DNA of 64,000 nucleotides from Cyclobacteriaceae bacterium (GTDB taxonomy: Bacteria > Bacteroidota > Bacteroidia > Cytophagales > Cyclobacteriaceae). The position numbers were made by a program, and so were the translations under genes. Shown piece after piece: positions 44,047-53,032 of the stretch (position 1 is the first letter of the stretch; the number at the start of each line of letters is the position of its first letter). Location: NCBI GenBank assembly GCA_016786495.1, contig JAEUUJ010000083.1:1-64000 (forward strand). The letters run 5' to 3'. The notes under the pieces are model-generated. The model did not search any database and was not told the origin of the DNA. It was given only the letters and a program-made list of their open reading frames with translations.

Positions 44047-44691
44047 TTAGTACCGGCCCTGGCTTCTCCAAAACAGAAGTAAAACTATGGCTATCACAAT
44101 TCCACCCAAGTGAGCGAGGTGTGCAACATCATCGCCCGCAGCCCGCGGTCTGAAACTGCTGATGATTGTGATCGATCCCAATACCAATACCACATATTTT
44201 GCTTTGAAAGAAATCGGAAAAAAGAGCAGCCTCATTTCCATATTGGCAAATATAATTCCGAACGCGGTCATCACCCCATAAACAGCGCCTGAAGCTCCTA
44301 ACATGTAAGGGTACGAATCTGTTCCAAGAAAGATCGTCATCAGCACATAAAATATGGCCGCACCCAGTCCGGCTGCCATGTAGAAGAACAAAAACTTGCG
44401 CTGGCCCCAGTATTCTTCCAGCGTTGGCCCGAAAGCCAGCAGGAACAGCATGTTTCCAAAAATATGGCCAAAACCATCGTGTGCAAACATGTAGGTGAAC
44501 AGTTGAAACGGCTTGAAACAATCGGTACGAACGTTGAATAATGCAATGAACGATGTGAGCAGGTCGTCCGACAGCAGGTTCGGGTAGCCAATGCAATAGC
44601 CTACATCGACCTGTGGAGAAATGGCCTGAAGTATAAAAATGACAACATTAATGATCAACAGATTCTTAACAACAGGTGTGAGGCGGAACAT
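44047..44691 (-). CDS. Rhomboid-family intramembrane serine protease (compact)
   Basis: The 214-residue protein is a minimal rhomboid with catalytic serine S134 (LGASGAVYGVM) and histidine H194 (HLAHLGGIV). HDGFGHIFGNMLFLLAFG is the loop-and-helix region containing the conserved Asn. It lacks the charged C-terminal tail of the downstream paralogue. mutL ends 16 nt upstream on the same strand. The two rhomboids diverge in sequence and may have different substrates. Confidence 0.88.
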   Translation of the reverse strand: MFRLTPVVKNLLIINVVIFILQAISPQVDVGYCIGYPNLLSDDLLTSFIALFNVRTDCFKPFQLFTYMFAHDGFGHIFGNMLFLLAFGPTLEEYWGQRKFLFFYMAAGLGAAIFYVLMTIFLGTDSYPYMLGASGAVYGVMTAFGIIFANMEMRLLFFPISFKAKYVVLVLGSITIISSFRPRAAGDDVAHLAHLGGIVIAIVLLLFWRSQGRY

Positions 44692-44707
44692 CAGTCAGTT
44701 TTTTCAG

Positions 44708-46534
44708 CTATAGACGGTTAAAATAACTTTCAAGTTTACCCAATTCAAAAATATAAAATGTAGGCTTGCCCTCAGGTGAATAATTCGGCGTTTTACACAA
44801 AAACAGGCTGTTCAGTAGTTCCTGCATTTCCTCCCGCTCAAGCCGCTGTCCGGTTTTGATCGAAGCGCGCTTCGCCAGTGCCCGAGTCAAATTCTCCTGT
44901 AACGGCAACGACAGTTCCGACTGGTTATGTTTGAACTGATCAACCAGACCCTCAAACAGATCCTTTTCCGTTACGTGCTTCAGGTTGGCCGGAACACCGT
45001 TGACAAGCAATGTGTTTTTTCCAAAAATCTCAAAGCGGAAACCCAAGCCCTTGATCTCCTGCTCCATTTCCATGATTAAAGCAAAGTCGGCTGCAGGAAA
45101 GGTGATCGTTTTTGGAAACAGGCTTTGCTGTGTGGGGGCCGAGCGGTATTTCAAATCCTCGGTAAACTTCTCGAACAACACCCGCTCGTGTGCGCTTTGC
45201 TGATCCACGATCATTAACCCGTTTTTGATCTGCCGGAGAATGTACCGGTTGTGAAGCTGCGCGATGATTTTCTCTTCCGTATCCGGATTAGAAGTAGAAC
45301 CCGCGAGGTCGGACTCTACTTTAATACTTTGCTGCGTAACGGATTGGGTGAACTTGGTACCCAGCTCCGATTCAAAAAGCTTCTCCCAGTTCTGCTGGTT
45401 TGATTTCGTTAACGAAGACTGAAAACGTTCTTCGAAGTAAACTTGTTTGGCCGATTCAGCCGAAGCGTTACCCAGCTTCGTGATCAGATTAATGTCCTCA
45501 TGAAAATCAATGGATGGCGCCAGGTTATGAGCTCCTAATGCCTGCCGCACAGCAGCCCGCACCACGGCATATACGGCCCGTTCATCATCAAACTTGATTT
45601 CGGTTTTTGTAGGATGAACGTTCACATCAATGTGTTTCGGATCAATCTCGATGAACAAAACATAAAACGGAAAACTGCCTTCCGGCAATAATCCCTCAAA
45701 GGCCGTCATCACTGCGTGGCCCAGGTAGTTGCTGCGGATGAAGCGCTTGTTTACGAATAAAAATTGTTCGCCCCGTGTTTTGCGGGCAAACTCAGGCTTA
45801 CCAACTACACCCAAAACTTTTACATAGTCGGTTTCTTCCTGGCATGGCGCAAGTTGTTCCTGGTATGTCTTGCCAAACAGGTTTACAATTCGCTGACTTA
45901 GCGCCCCGGTGAACGATGTACTTTTGGTTGCCGGCAAATCGTACACCAACTCATCACCTTGCGTAAACGAAAACGAAATTTCCGTGTGTGCCAGGGCAAG
46001 CCGGTGAAACTCATCCAATATGTGCCGTAACTCTACCGGATTTGACTTTAAAAAATTCCTGCGCGCAGGAATATTATAAAACAAGTTTTTAATACAGATG
46101 TTCGTGCCTTTCTCGCATGCGACCGGTTCCTGCCGCTTCACATCCGATCCTTCCACTACCAGCAATGTTCCCAGTTCCTGATCAGCCTTTCGTGTTTTCA
46201 TCTCCATCTGCGACACCGCAGCGATGGAAGCCAAAGCCTCTCCGCGAAAACCCATGGTGCGGATTGTGAACAAATCTTCCGCTTTGCGAATCTTGGAAGT
46301 CGCATGCCGCTCCAGACTCATGCGTGCGTCCGTCTCACTCATACCCGATCCATTATCGATCACCTGAATCAGGCTTTTGCCCGCCTCCTTCACAATCAGC
46401 TTAACGCTGCCCGCGTTGGCATCAATCGCGTTTTCCATCAACTCTTTAACCGCGGAAGCAGGGCGCTGAACAACCTCGCCCGCTGCAATCTGGTTGGCAA
46501 TGGAATCCGGTAAAAGCTGGATTATATCGGGCAT
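44708..46534 (-). CDS. mutL: DNA mismatch repair protein MutL (degenerate endonuclease motifs)
   Basis: The 608-residue protein has the GHKL ATPase motifs: ELMENAIDAN (31-40), VIDNGSGM (58-65), TMGFRGEALAS (93-103). It couples MutS recognition to excision. The C-terminal site usually needed for nicking looks changed: DQHA reads DQQS (444-447), ACR reads AKR (554-556), and CPHGRP reads SPEGKP (586-591). This would predict no strand nicking by this subunit. The ATG at 46534 gives the usual N-terminus (MPDIIQLLPDSIANQIAAGEV). Confidence 0.93.
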   Translation of the reverse strand: MPDIIQLLPDSIANQIAAGEVVQRPASAVKELMENAIDANAGSVKLIVKEAGKSLIQVIDNGSGMSETDARMSLERHATSKIRKAEDLFTIRTMGFRGEALASIAAVSQMEMKTRKADQELGTLLVVEGSDVKRQEPVACEKGTNICIKNLFYNIPARRNFLKSNPVELRHILDEFHRLALAHTEISFSFTQGDELVYDLPATKSTSFTGALSQRIVNLFGKTYQEQLAPCQEETDYVKVLGVVGKPEFARKTRGEQFLFVNKRFIRSNYLGHAVMTAFEGLLPEGSFPFYVLFIEIDPKHIDVNVHPTKTEIKFDDERAVYAVVRAAVRQALGAHNLAPSIDFHEDINLITKLGNASAESAKQVYFEERFQSSLTKSNQQNWEKLFESELGTKFTQSVTQQSIKVESDLAGSTSNPDTEEKIIAQLHNRYILRQIKNGLMIVDQQSAHERVLFEKFTEDLKYRSAPTQQSLFPKTITFPAADFALIMEMEQEIKGLGFRFEIFGKNTLLVNGVPANLKHVTEKDLFEGLVDQFKHNQSELSLPLQENLTRALAKRASIKTGQRLEREEMQELLNSLFLCKTPNYSPEGKPTFYIFELGKLESYFNRL

Positions 46535-46614
46535 GAAAAGCGAAGGGATTTTTATAATTTCAAGGCTTACAAAAATGCCTCTATTCAGCATGAATTACAA
46601 AGGCAAACAGAAGG

Positions 46615-49563
46615 ATGCATAAAAAAGTTTGGGTTGTTTTTATCGTGTGGTTGGCGGTTTTACCGGTTTATGCACAGTCGGCAAAAAGTGCGTGGGTCGA
46701 CAGCGTATTGAACACATTAAGCCTTCCGGCAAAACTCGGGCAGGTGCTCATGATTCCGCTTGACGGCAGCGGTGATCAAAACGACATCGAAAAAACCCTG
46801 AATGCAATCCGCAAGAATAGAATCGGTGGAGTAGTGGTATCCGGTGGCGGACCCGTCAGGATGGCACGCACGATCAATGCCTTGCAATCCGAAAATGAAG
46901 TACCCGTGCTTGTTGGCATGAATGCTGAACAAGGTGCCGGAGCAGCAATCGACAGCGTATTAAAATTTCCAGATCCGATCGCCCTCGGTGCCGTACGCGA
47001 TGACAGCCTGAGCTGGTTTCTGGGTGAACAGGTTGGCAAACAATTAAACTTACTGGGAGTTCATATAAACTTTGCGCCCACAGCTGACCTAAGCACATCG
47101 TTCATAAATCCCGAACTGTTCGTTGACTCGTACGGTGAAAACAAAGATCGGGTCACAAAAAAAATTGTCACCTACCAGGCCGGCCTTCGGCAACAAGGCG
47201 TTATCTGTATTGCAAAATACTATCCCGATAACGGAATTCGCGTAACTGACTTTCGCAAAGGAGAACCTTTGGTGCAGAGCAGTACCGATCCTTCAAGGCT
47301 GTATCCACTGCAAATCATGATTGACCATCACCTTGCAGGAGTTGTTACGGCCTATGAACATGAGGTGATTTTTCCGACAAAAAAAAGACGCTTTGCAGAT
47401 CGCAAGAAAGTTCTATCGGATGCTTTGCCAACCCTGTATTCAGGAACGTACCTGAGGCAACAGGTAAACCTGAAAGGACTTGTTTTCAGTTTTATTCCGG
47501 ATATCCGTGAGCTCAACAAAAAATACAAGGCTGGGGATGCTGAAGTGTTTGCCTTCCAGGCCGGTAACGATGTTCTGTTGTTTCCCCAAAACATCAATGC
47601 AACCATCCGTAAGATGCGCAGGGCCATCCGGAAAAATAAATCGCTGGAAAAGCAGCTCGATGAAAGTGTCAGGAAAATTCTGGCGCTGAAATACGATGCG
47701 GGGTTGAATACAAAAAAACGCCTTGAAACCACCAACCTCACCGCACGACTCAACAACATCAATACAACCGTGCTGCGGAACACGCTGATCGAAAGATCAA
47801 TCACGGTGGTGCGTGACGATCAGGGTGATGTGCCGGTAAAAGAACTTGACCGGTCGTTCGCCTCGCTCGCCATCGGTGGCTCAAATGAAAGTATATTGAC
47901 TAATTACCTGTCGGAATATGTACCGGTCGCGCGGTACGTTATGAAATCCGACACCAGCGGACTTTTTCTCACGTTGCAAAAACATGACGTGATCATTGCA
48001 GCCATTTATCCGGATGGCGATTCGCTCGCTGTTTCATACAAACACATTTTAGAGCGGCTTAGCACCCGGAAAAAAGTAATCGCGGTTCTGTTCGATTCTC
48101 CGGCACGGCTGAGTCAGCTTGAACAACTTCCGATCATTGTTCAGGCGTACGCACCGGATGACGATGTTCAGAAAATCGTTGCGCAAATTATTTTTGGAGC
48201 ACGCACCGCAAGTGGTACGTTGCCGGTGTCGGTGACGAACACACTAAAAGAAGGATCAGGAATACAAACCACGTCACTTGCACGCCTCGGATACGATCTT
48301 CCGGAAATGGCGGGAATGAACCCCGAGCTGCTGAACAACGTGACACAAATCGCCAACAGCGCAATTGCGCAAAAAGCTATTCCAGGCTGCCAGGTAATCA
48401 TCGCACGAAAAGGGAAAATTGTATACGATGGAAATTTTGGCTGGCAAACGTACGACCAGAAAAATCCCATCACGAGAAATTCGATTTACGACCTCGCGTC
48501 TGTAACCAAAGTAACGGCCACACTGCAGGTATCGATGTTCCTGTACGAACGAGGAATGCTCGACATCTACAAGAAAGCCTCGTATTATTTACCCGAACTC
48601 GACAGCACAAACAAAAAGGATCTTATCGTAAAAGATATCCTGACACACCAGGCCGGGTTGATCCCGTTCATTCCGTTTTGGGTTCAAACGGTTAAGGATT
48701 CGGTGTTACTGCCGGAGTACTACAGCCATGAACGAAGCGAGGCATATCCGTTGCAAATCGCTCCTTCCCTGTTTGGAATTAAGAGCCTTCCTGACAGTCT
48801 ATGGAAGTGGAGTATCAATTCGCGGCTGCGCGAAAAACCAGTCCGTACACCGTACAATTATATATACAGCGACATCGGGTTGTATATCATGCATCACATC
48901 AACGAAAAGCTGATCAACCAGCCGCAGCAGGATTTCCTTCGTCAGAATCTCTACGATCCGCTTGGCGCGGAAACGATGGGCTATTTACCACTCGAACGTT
49001 TTGATGCATCACGAATCGTTCCTACTGAAAACGATAAACTTTTCAGAAGAGAGTTGCTGGTGGGCACTGTTCATGATGAAGGTGCGGCCATGCTGGGGGG
49101 TTTGGCCGGACATGCCGGGAACTTCAGCAATGCAACGGATTTGTTAAAGCTAGGTCAGATGCTTTTGCAAAAAGGGTATTATGGCGGCTATCGATATTAC
49201 AAGCCGGAAACGGTTGACTACTTCACTGCAAAACAATTCGATACCAGCCGCAGAGGGCTGGGGTGGGACAAGCCCGTGCAAAGCGACTGGGCCAGCCCGA
49301 CATCTGTTCTGGCTTCGCCCAAAACATTCGGCCACACCGGCTTCACCGGAACCTGTATCTGGATCGATCCCGAATTCGACCTGGTGTTTGTTTTCCTTTC
49401 AAACCGGGTTTACCCCACCCGTAACAACAATAAACTTTCTTCCCTGAATATACGTTCTCGCATGCAGGATGTGATTTATCAGTCGATTTTCGAGTACGGG
49501 AAGTATGGCGAAAACCAGTTCAGCTCGAAACTTATACCTTACATCCTGAATACCCGCAACTAA
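46615..49563 (+). CDS. Fusion of a GH3-type domain (apparently inactive) and a class C beta-lactamase-like hydrolase
   Basis: After a signal peptide (WVVFIVWLAVLPVYA), residues about 25-400 resemble a glycoside hydrolase 3 (NagZ-like) domain. The usual KHFPGHG..DSH loop reads KYYPDNGIRVTDFRKG (201-216), and the nucleophile region GLVFSFIPDIREL (288-300) lacks the expected aspartate. A short linking domain (about 400-560) precedes a serine hydrolase with catalytic S629-x-x-K632 (ASVTK), a YSD motif near 850 and HTGFTGT near 917. The hydrolase looks intact, the GH3 half does not. The 982-residue protein probably acts on peptidoglycan in the periplasm. Confidence 0.85.
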   Translation: MHKKVWVVFIVWLAVLPVYAQSAKSAWVDSVLNTLSLPAKLGQVLMIPLDGSGDQNDIEKTLNAIRKNRIGGVVVSGGGPVRMARTINALQSENEVPVLVGMNAEQGAGAAIDSVLKFPDPIALGAVRDDSLSWFLGEQVGKQLNLLGVHINFAPTADLSTSFINPELFVDSYGENKDRVTKKIVTYQAGLRQQGVICIAKYYPDNGIRVTDFRKGEPLVQSSTDPSRLYPLQIMIDHHLAGVVTAYEHEVIFPTKKRRFADRKKVLSDALPTLYSGTYLRQQVNLKGLVFSFIPDIRELNKKYKAGDAEVFAFQAGNDVLLFPQNINATIRKMRRAIRKNKSLEKQLDESVRKILALKYDAGLNTKKRLETTNLTARLNNINTTVLRNTLIERSITVVRDDQGDVPVKELDRSFASLAIGGSNESILTNYLSEYVPVARYVMKSDTSGLFLTLQKHDVIIAAIYPDGDSLAVSYKHILERLSTRKKVIAVLFDSPARLSQLEQLPIIVQAYAPDDDVQKIVAQIIFGARTASGTLPVSVTNTLKEGSGIQTTSLARLGYDLPEMAGMNPELLNNVTQIANSAIAQKAIPGCQVIIARKGKIVYDGNFGWQTYDQKNPITRNSIYDLASVTKVTATLQVSMFLYERGMLDIYKKASYYLPELDSTNKKDLIVKDILTHQAGLIPFIPFWVQTVKDSVLLPEYYSHERSEAYPLQIAPSLFGIKSLPDSLWKWSINSRLREKPVRTPYNYIYSDIGLYIMHHINEKLINQPQQDFLRQNLYDPLGAETMGYLPLERFDASRIVPTENDKLFRRELLVGTVHDEGAAMLGGLAGHAGNFSNATDLLKLGQMLLQKGYYGGYRYYKPETVDYFTAKQFDTSRRGLGWDKPVQSDWASPTSVLASPKTFGHTGFTGTCIWIDPEFDLVFVFLSNRVYPTRNNNKLSSLNIRSRMQDVIYQSIFEYGKYGENQFSSKLIPYILNTRN

Positions 49564-49575
49564 AAACCCTAACGC

Positions 49576-50727
49576 GTGAACCAGATTAAAATCGGCATCG
49601 TATGTTATCCCACATTCGGGGGTAGCGGTGTTGTAGCAACCGAGCTTGGCAAAGCGCTCGCCCAGGAAGGACACAAAGTGCACTTCATCACCTATTCGCA
49701 GCCGAGCCGGTTGGACTTTCTGAACGAGAATTTGTTTTATCACGAAGTGAGCATCCGGTCATACCCGTTGTTCGAATATCCACCTTATGAACTTGCGCTT
49801 GCCAGTAAAATGGTGAGTGTGGTAAAAAATGAAAAGCTTGATTTGCTGCACGTTCATTACGCCATTCCGCATGCATCGGCTGCCTACATGGCGAAGCAAA
49901 TTTTGAAATCGCATGGCATTAACATTCCTGTCGTAACAACATTGCACGGTACCGATATTACCCTCGTGGGTAAAGATGCATCGTACGAACCGGTCGTAAC
50001 CTTCAGCATTAATCAATCCGATGGTGTAACCGCGGTGTCGGAAGACCTTCGTAAAGAAACCTATCTTCACTTCAAGATCACCAACGATATTCAGGTGATT
50101 CCCAACTTTATCGACCTCGAGAAATTCAAAAAGCAAAAGAAAGATCACTTCAAAAAAGCGATCTGTCCGAACGGCGAAATGCTTATCGTTCATACCTCAA
50201 ACTTTCGCAAGGTTAAACGCATTGGCGATGTGATCAAGGTATTCAATAACATCCACAAAGAAATCCCGGCTAAATTGCTGATGATCGGTGACGGCCCGGA
50301 ACGTGCCATGGCCGAAGATTTATGTCGCGAACTCAACATCACCCAGGATGTTCGATTCCTCGGTAAACTTGAAGCAGTGGAAGAAGTGTTATCGGTAGCT
50401 GACTTATTCCTGATGCCTTCTGAAAAGGAGAGTTTCGGACTGGCCGCCCTGGAAGCCATGGCATGCGAAGTGCCGGTTATCTCATCAAACACAGGCGGTA
50501 TCCCCGAGCTCAACATCAACGGTGTTACCGGCTTCATGAGCAACATCGGAGACGTGGAAGACATGACCAAAAAGTCGTTGATCGTACTCGACAAAAACAA
50601 CCTGCCGAGGTTTAAAGAAAACGCGCTGAAGCGGGCTCAGGAGTTTGATATAAGCCGAATTCTACCGCTTTACGAAGCCTATTATCAGAAGGTTATGGAA
50701 AAAGCGGCAAGCAGCATTTCCGTGTGA
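49576..50727 (+). CDS. bshA: N-acetyl-alpha-D-glucosaminyl L-malate synthase (bacillithiol synthesis)
   Basis: BshA is a GT4 glycosyltransferase that joins GlcNAc to L-malate, the first bacillithiol step. The 383-residue protein has the N-terminal CYPTFGGSGVVATELGKALA motif and LHVHYAIPHASAAYMAKQIL, characteristic of BshA, plus the GT-B C-terminal EKESFGLAALEAMACEVPVI. The start is GTG at 49576. bshB and bshC are not in the window. The gene begins 12 nt after the fusion hydrolase and is probably in the same transcript. Confidence 0.9.
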   Translation: MNQIKIGIVCYPTFGGSGVVATELGKALAQEGHKVHFITYSQPSRLDFLNENLFYHEVSIRSYPLFEYPPYELALASKMVSVVKNEKLDLLHVHYAIPHASAAYMAKQILKSHGINIPVVTTLHGTDITLVGKDASYEPVVTFSINQSDGVTAVSEDLRKETYLHFKITNDIQVIPNFIDLEKFKKQKKDHFKKAICPNGEMLIVHTSNFRKVKRIGDVIKVFNNIHKEIPAKLLMIGDGPERAMAEDLCRELNITQDVRFLGKLEAVEEVLSVADLFLMPSEKESFGLAALEAMACEVPVISSNTGGIPELNINGVTGFMSNIGDVEDMTKKSLIVLDKNNLPRFKENALKRAQEFDISRILPLYEAYYQKVMEKAASSISV

Positions 50728-50804
50728 CAAAAGTCAGCAAAAGGTTCCCGCTAAGGGCTTCATAATGACTTTTTTACCCTTAAATTTGCGCAAAATTCAG
50801 TGAG

Positions 50805-51497
50805 ATGGCAGAAGTGAAACCTCAAAACAAAGGAACCAAACAGCTTTTTAAGAGTCCGGTATTAGAAAAACTCAGCCGCACGCACATTTCCGTGCCACTG
50901 ATCGTATTTTTCTCGTATTCGGCCGCGTTGCTGTATTGGAGCGTGGTAAACACCACTTTACCCGTTTGGGTTACAGTAGCCTTGTTCTTTGCGGGGATGG
51001 TATTTTTCACGTGGGTTGAATACCTCATGCACCGGTATGTTTTTCATATGGAGGTGTACAATCAGTCGCGTGAGAAACTGCAGTATGTTATTCATGGTGT
51101 GCACCACGAATATCCGAAAGACAAAACACGACTGGCCATGCCTCCGTTGTTGAGTATTACCATCTCGACTGTATTGTTGCTGATCCTTCGGGTACTGATG
51201 GGCGACTATGTATTCGCCTTCCTGCCGGGATTTTTGTGCGGCTATGCATTATACCTCTCCGCACATTATGTTATCCATGCTTATCAGCCTCCTAAAAACT
51301 TCCTGAAATACCTCTGGATAAACCACGGAATCCACCACTATAAAAATGGAGAAATGGTGTTTGGCGTTTCATCGCCTATGTGGGACTACATCTACGGAAC
51401 GATGGACACACCCATCAAGCGTAAACATTCAGAATCGATCCGCCATTATGACGAGTTGCATCCTGAGCAACACGACCACCATCACCACACGCATTAA
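50805..51497 (+). CDS. Fatty acid hydroxylase/sterol desaturase-superfamily protein
   Basis: The 230-residue membrane protein has histidine clusters for a di-iron centre: HRYVFH (near residue 72), HGVHHEYP (near 95), HYVIHAY (near 158) and HGIHHYK (near 177). This matches fatty acid 2-hydroxylases, whose products hydroxylate sphingolipid or fatty acyl chains. The C-terminus is His-rich (HDHHHHTH). TAAATTTG at 50781-50788 is a plausible -7 element. A bidirectional terminator follows. Confidence 0.85.
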   Translation: MAEVKPQNKGTKQLFKSPVLEKLSRTHISVPLIVFFSYSAALLYWSVVNTTLPVWVTVALFFAGMVFFTWVEYLMHRYVFHMEVYNQSREKLQYVIHGVHHEYPKDKTRLAMPPLLSITISTVLLLILRVLMGDYVFAFLPGFLCGYALYLSAHYVIHAYQPPKNFLKYLWINHGIHHYKNGEMVFGVSSPMWDYIYGTMDTPIKRKHSESIRHYDELHPEQHDHHHHTH

Positions 51498-51501
51498 CAT
51501 G

Positions 51502-51543
51502 AAAAGGCCCTTCTCCCGATAATCGAAAGAAGGGCCTTTTTTT
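51502..51543. terminator. Bidirectional terminator between the hydroxylase and small lipoprotein genes
   Basis: AAAAGGCCCTTCT (51502-51514) and AGAAGGGCCTTTT (51528-51540) form a perfect 13-bp stem with a 13-nt loop and T tracts on both strands. Confidence 0.9.
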
Positions 51544-51560
51544 GACTGTATTTCCAGTTC

Positions 51561-51686
51561 TTAAATTCTTGTTTGTTTTACCGGCTGGGCTTTTGGAGCC
51601 TTGCTATAGGTTGGACACGAATAGCTTGCGCACGATGCCAGAGTAAAAGCCGCTAATACAACAATTGCCAGTAATGATCTTTTCAT
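51561..51686 (-). CDS. Small lipoprotein (41 aa)
   Basis: The start ATG at 51686 gives a signal peptide and lipobox (AIVVLAAFTLASC, lipid-modified near residue 20) and then only about 21 residues, rich in Pro and Lys (CPTYSKAPKAQPVKQTRI). TACTTTTG on the minus strand, just upstream, is a possible -7 element. Such tiny lipoproteins are common but poorly understood in Bacteroidota. A longer frame exists but adds no conserved sequence. Confidence 0.65.
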   Translation of the reverse strand: MKRSLLAIVVLAAFTLASCASYSCPTYSKAPKAQPVKQTRI

Positions 51687-51857
51687 GCTTCTGAATTTGG
51701 TTGACAAACACAAAAGTAACCCCATTTTACCGTAGGAACGTTCCACTCAGCCTAAAAATTATTCAGCCGGGCCCCTAAACCCGTATTTTTTTGAATTTGA
51801 CGAACAGAAAGCGGTAAATATTGGTTTTATTAGAACTTCCCGCGATTAAGATAACAG

Positions 51858-52955
51858 ATGTTAGGACACCGGTTCACGCAGTACACGCCTCCCCCGGAAC
51901 AGGGTAAAAGCGATTTCGACAAGCTTCATAAGATTTTTATGCAGCTCGTGCTGATCACGGCCGGGAACGTGGGAGAGGCACTTTCGTGGCTCACAGAGCT
52001 CGATAAACAGTATGGGCTGACCAATCCTAACTACGGCATTGGCGATTTCATTGAACAGCTCAAGCGGGAGGGTTATATCACCGATGAGGGCCCAAAAGGC
52101 GAATTCAAACTGAATTCAAAAAGTGAGCAAATCCTTCGGAAATCGGCCCTCGAGGAAATCTTCGGAAAACTGAAAAAGTCAAAAGGCGGAGAGCACCAAA
52201 CGCTGCATACCGGCCGCGATGGCGAACAAACCACCGAACGACGGGAATATGAGTTTGGTGATACGCTGGAGCAAATCTCCGTCACCGATTCGTTGCGCAA
52301 TGCCCAGATCAATCATGGCGTGGACAATTTCTTTATGACCGAAAATGATCTGGAGATCATGGAGAGCGAATTCAAAGCACAAACCTCCACGGTGCTGATG
52401 ATCGACATCTCTCACTCGATGATCTTGTACGGAGAAGACCGGATCACACCAGCCAAGAAAGTGGCCATGGCATTATCGGAACTGATCACAAAAAAATATC
52501 CGAAGGATACACTGGATATTCTCGTATTTGGCGATGATGCTTGGCAGATTGAAATCAAAGACCTGCCCTACCTGCAGGTTGGCCCATATCACACCAACAC
52601 CGTTGCCGGACTGGAGTTAGGGATGGACATCCTGCGCAGGCGCAAGAATCCGAACAAACAGGTATTCATGATCACCGATGGAAAGCCTACCTGCATTAAA
52701 GAAGGAATTAAATACTATAAGAACAGCTTCGGGCTGGACACAAAAATTCTGAACAAGACCTATACCCTTGCCGCACAACTAAAAAAACTCAAGATACCCG
52801 TCACCACATTCATGATCGCAACCGATCCCTACCTGAAGTCGTTCGTTCGCGAGTTTACCAAGATCAATAACGGCAACGCCTATTACAGCGGACTGGAAGG
52901 TTTGGGTAATCTCGTATTTGAAGACTTTAAAAAGAACAGACGTAAATCTCTCTAA
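51858..52955 (+). CDS. VWA-domain protein, partner of an adjacent MoxR/Mg-chelatase-like ATPase
   Basis: The 365-residue protein has an N-terminal helical region and a von Willebrand A domain from about residue 175, with MIDAS D183-I-S185-H-S187 (MIDISHSM) and a later FMITDGKPT. The pair VWA plus AAA+ is known from Mg-chelatase D/I and MoxR-CoxE-type systems, where the ATPase inserts or folds something held by the VWA protein. No signal peptide is seen, so it is likely cytoplasmic. The ATPase gene starts 77 nt downstream. Confidence 0.85.
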   Translation: MLGHRFTQYTPPPEQGKSDFDKLHKIFMQLVLITAGNVGEALSWLTELDKQYGLTNPNYGIGDFIEQLKREGYITDEGPKGEFKLNSKSEQILRKSALEEIFGKLKKSKGGEHQTLHTGRDGEQTTERREYEFGDTLEQISVTDSLRNAQINHGVDNFFMTENDLEIMESEFKAQTSTVLMIDISHSMILYGEDRITPAKKVAMALSELITKKYPKDTLDILVFGDDAWQIEIKDLPYLQVGPYHTNTVAGLELGMDILRRRKNPNKQVFMITDGKPTCIKEGIKYYKNSFGLDTKILNKTYTLAAQLKKLKIPVTTFMIATDPYLKSFVREFTKINNGNAYYSGLEGLGNLVFEDFKKNRRKSL

Positions 52956-53032
52956 TGAAGTTGACCGTTATACGCCATCCGTGGATCATCACGGTAACGG
53001 ATAATGAACAACGGATAACGACTAACTAAACG

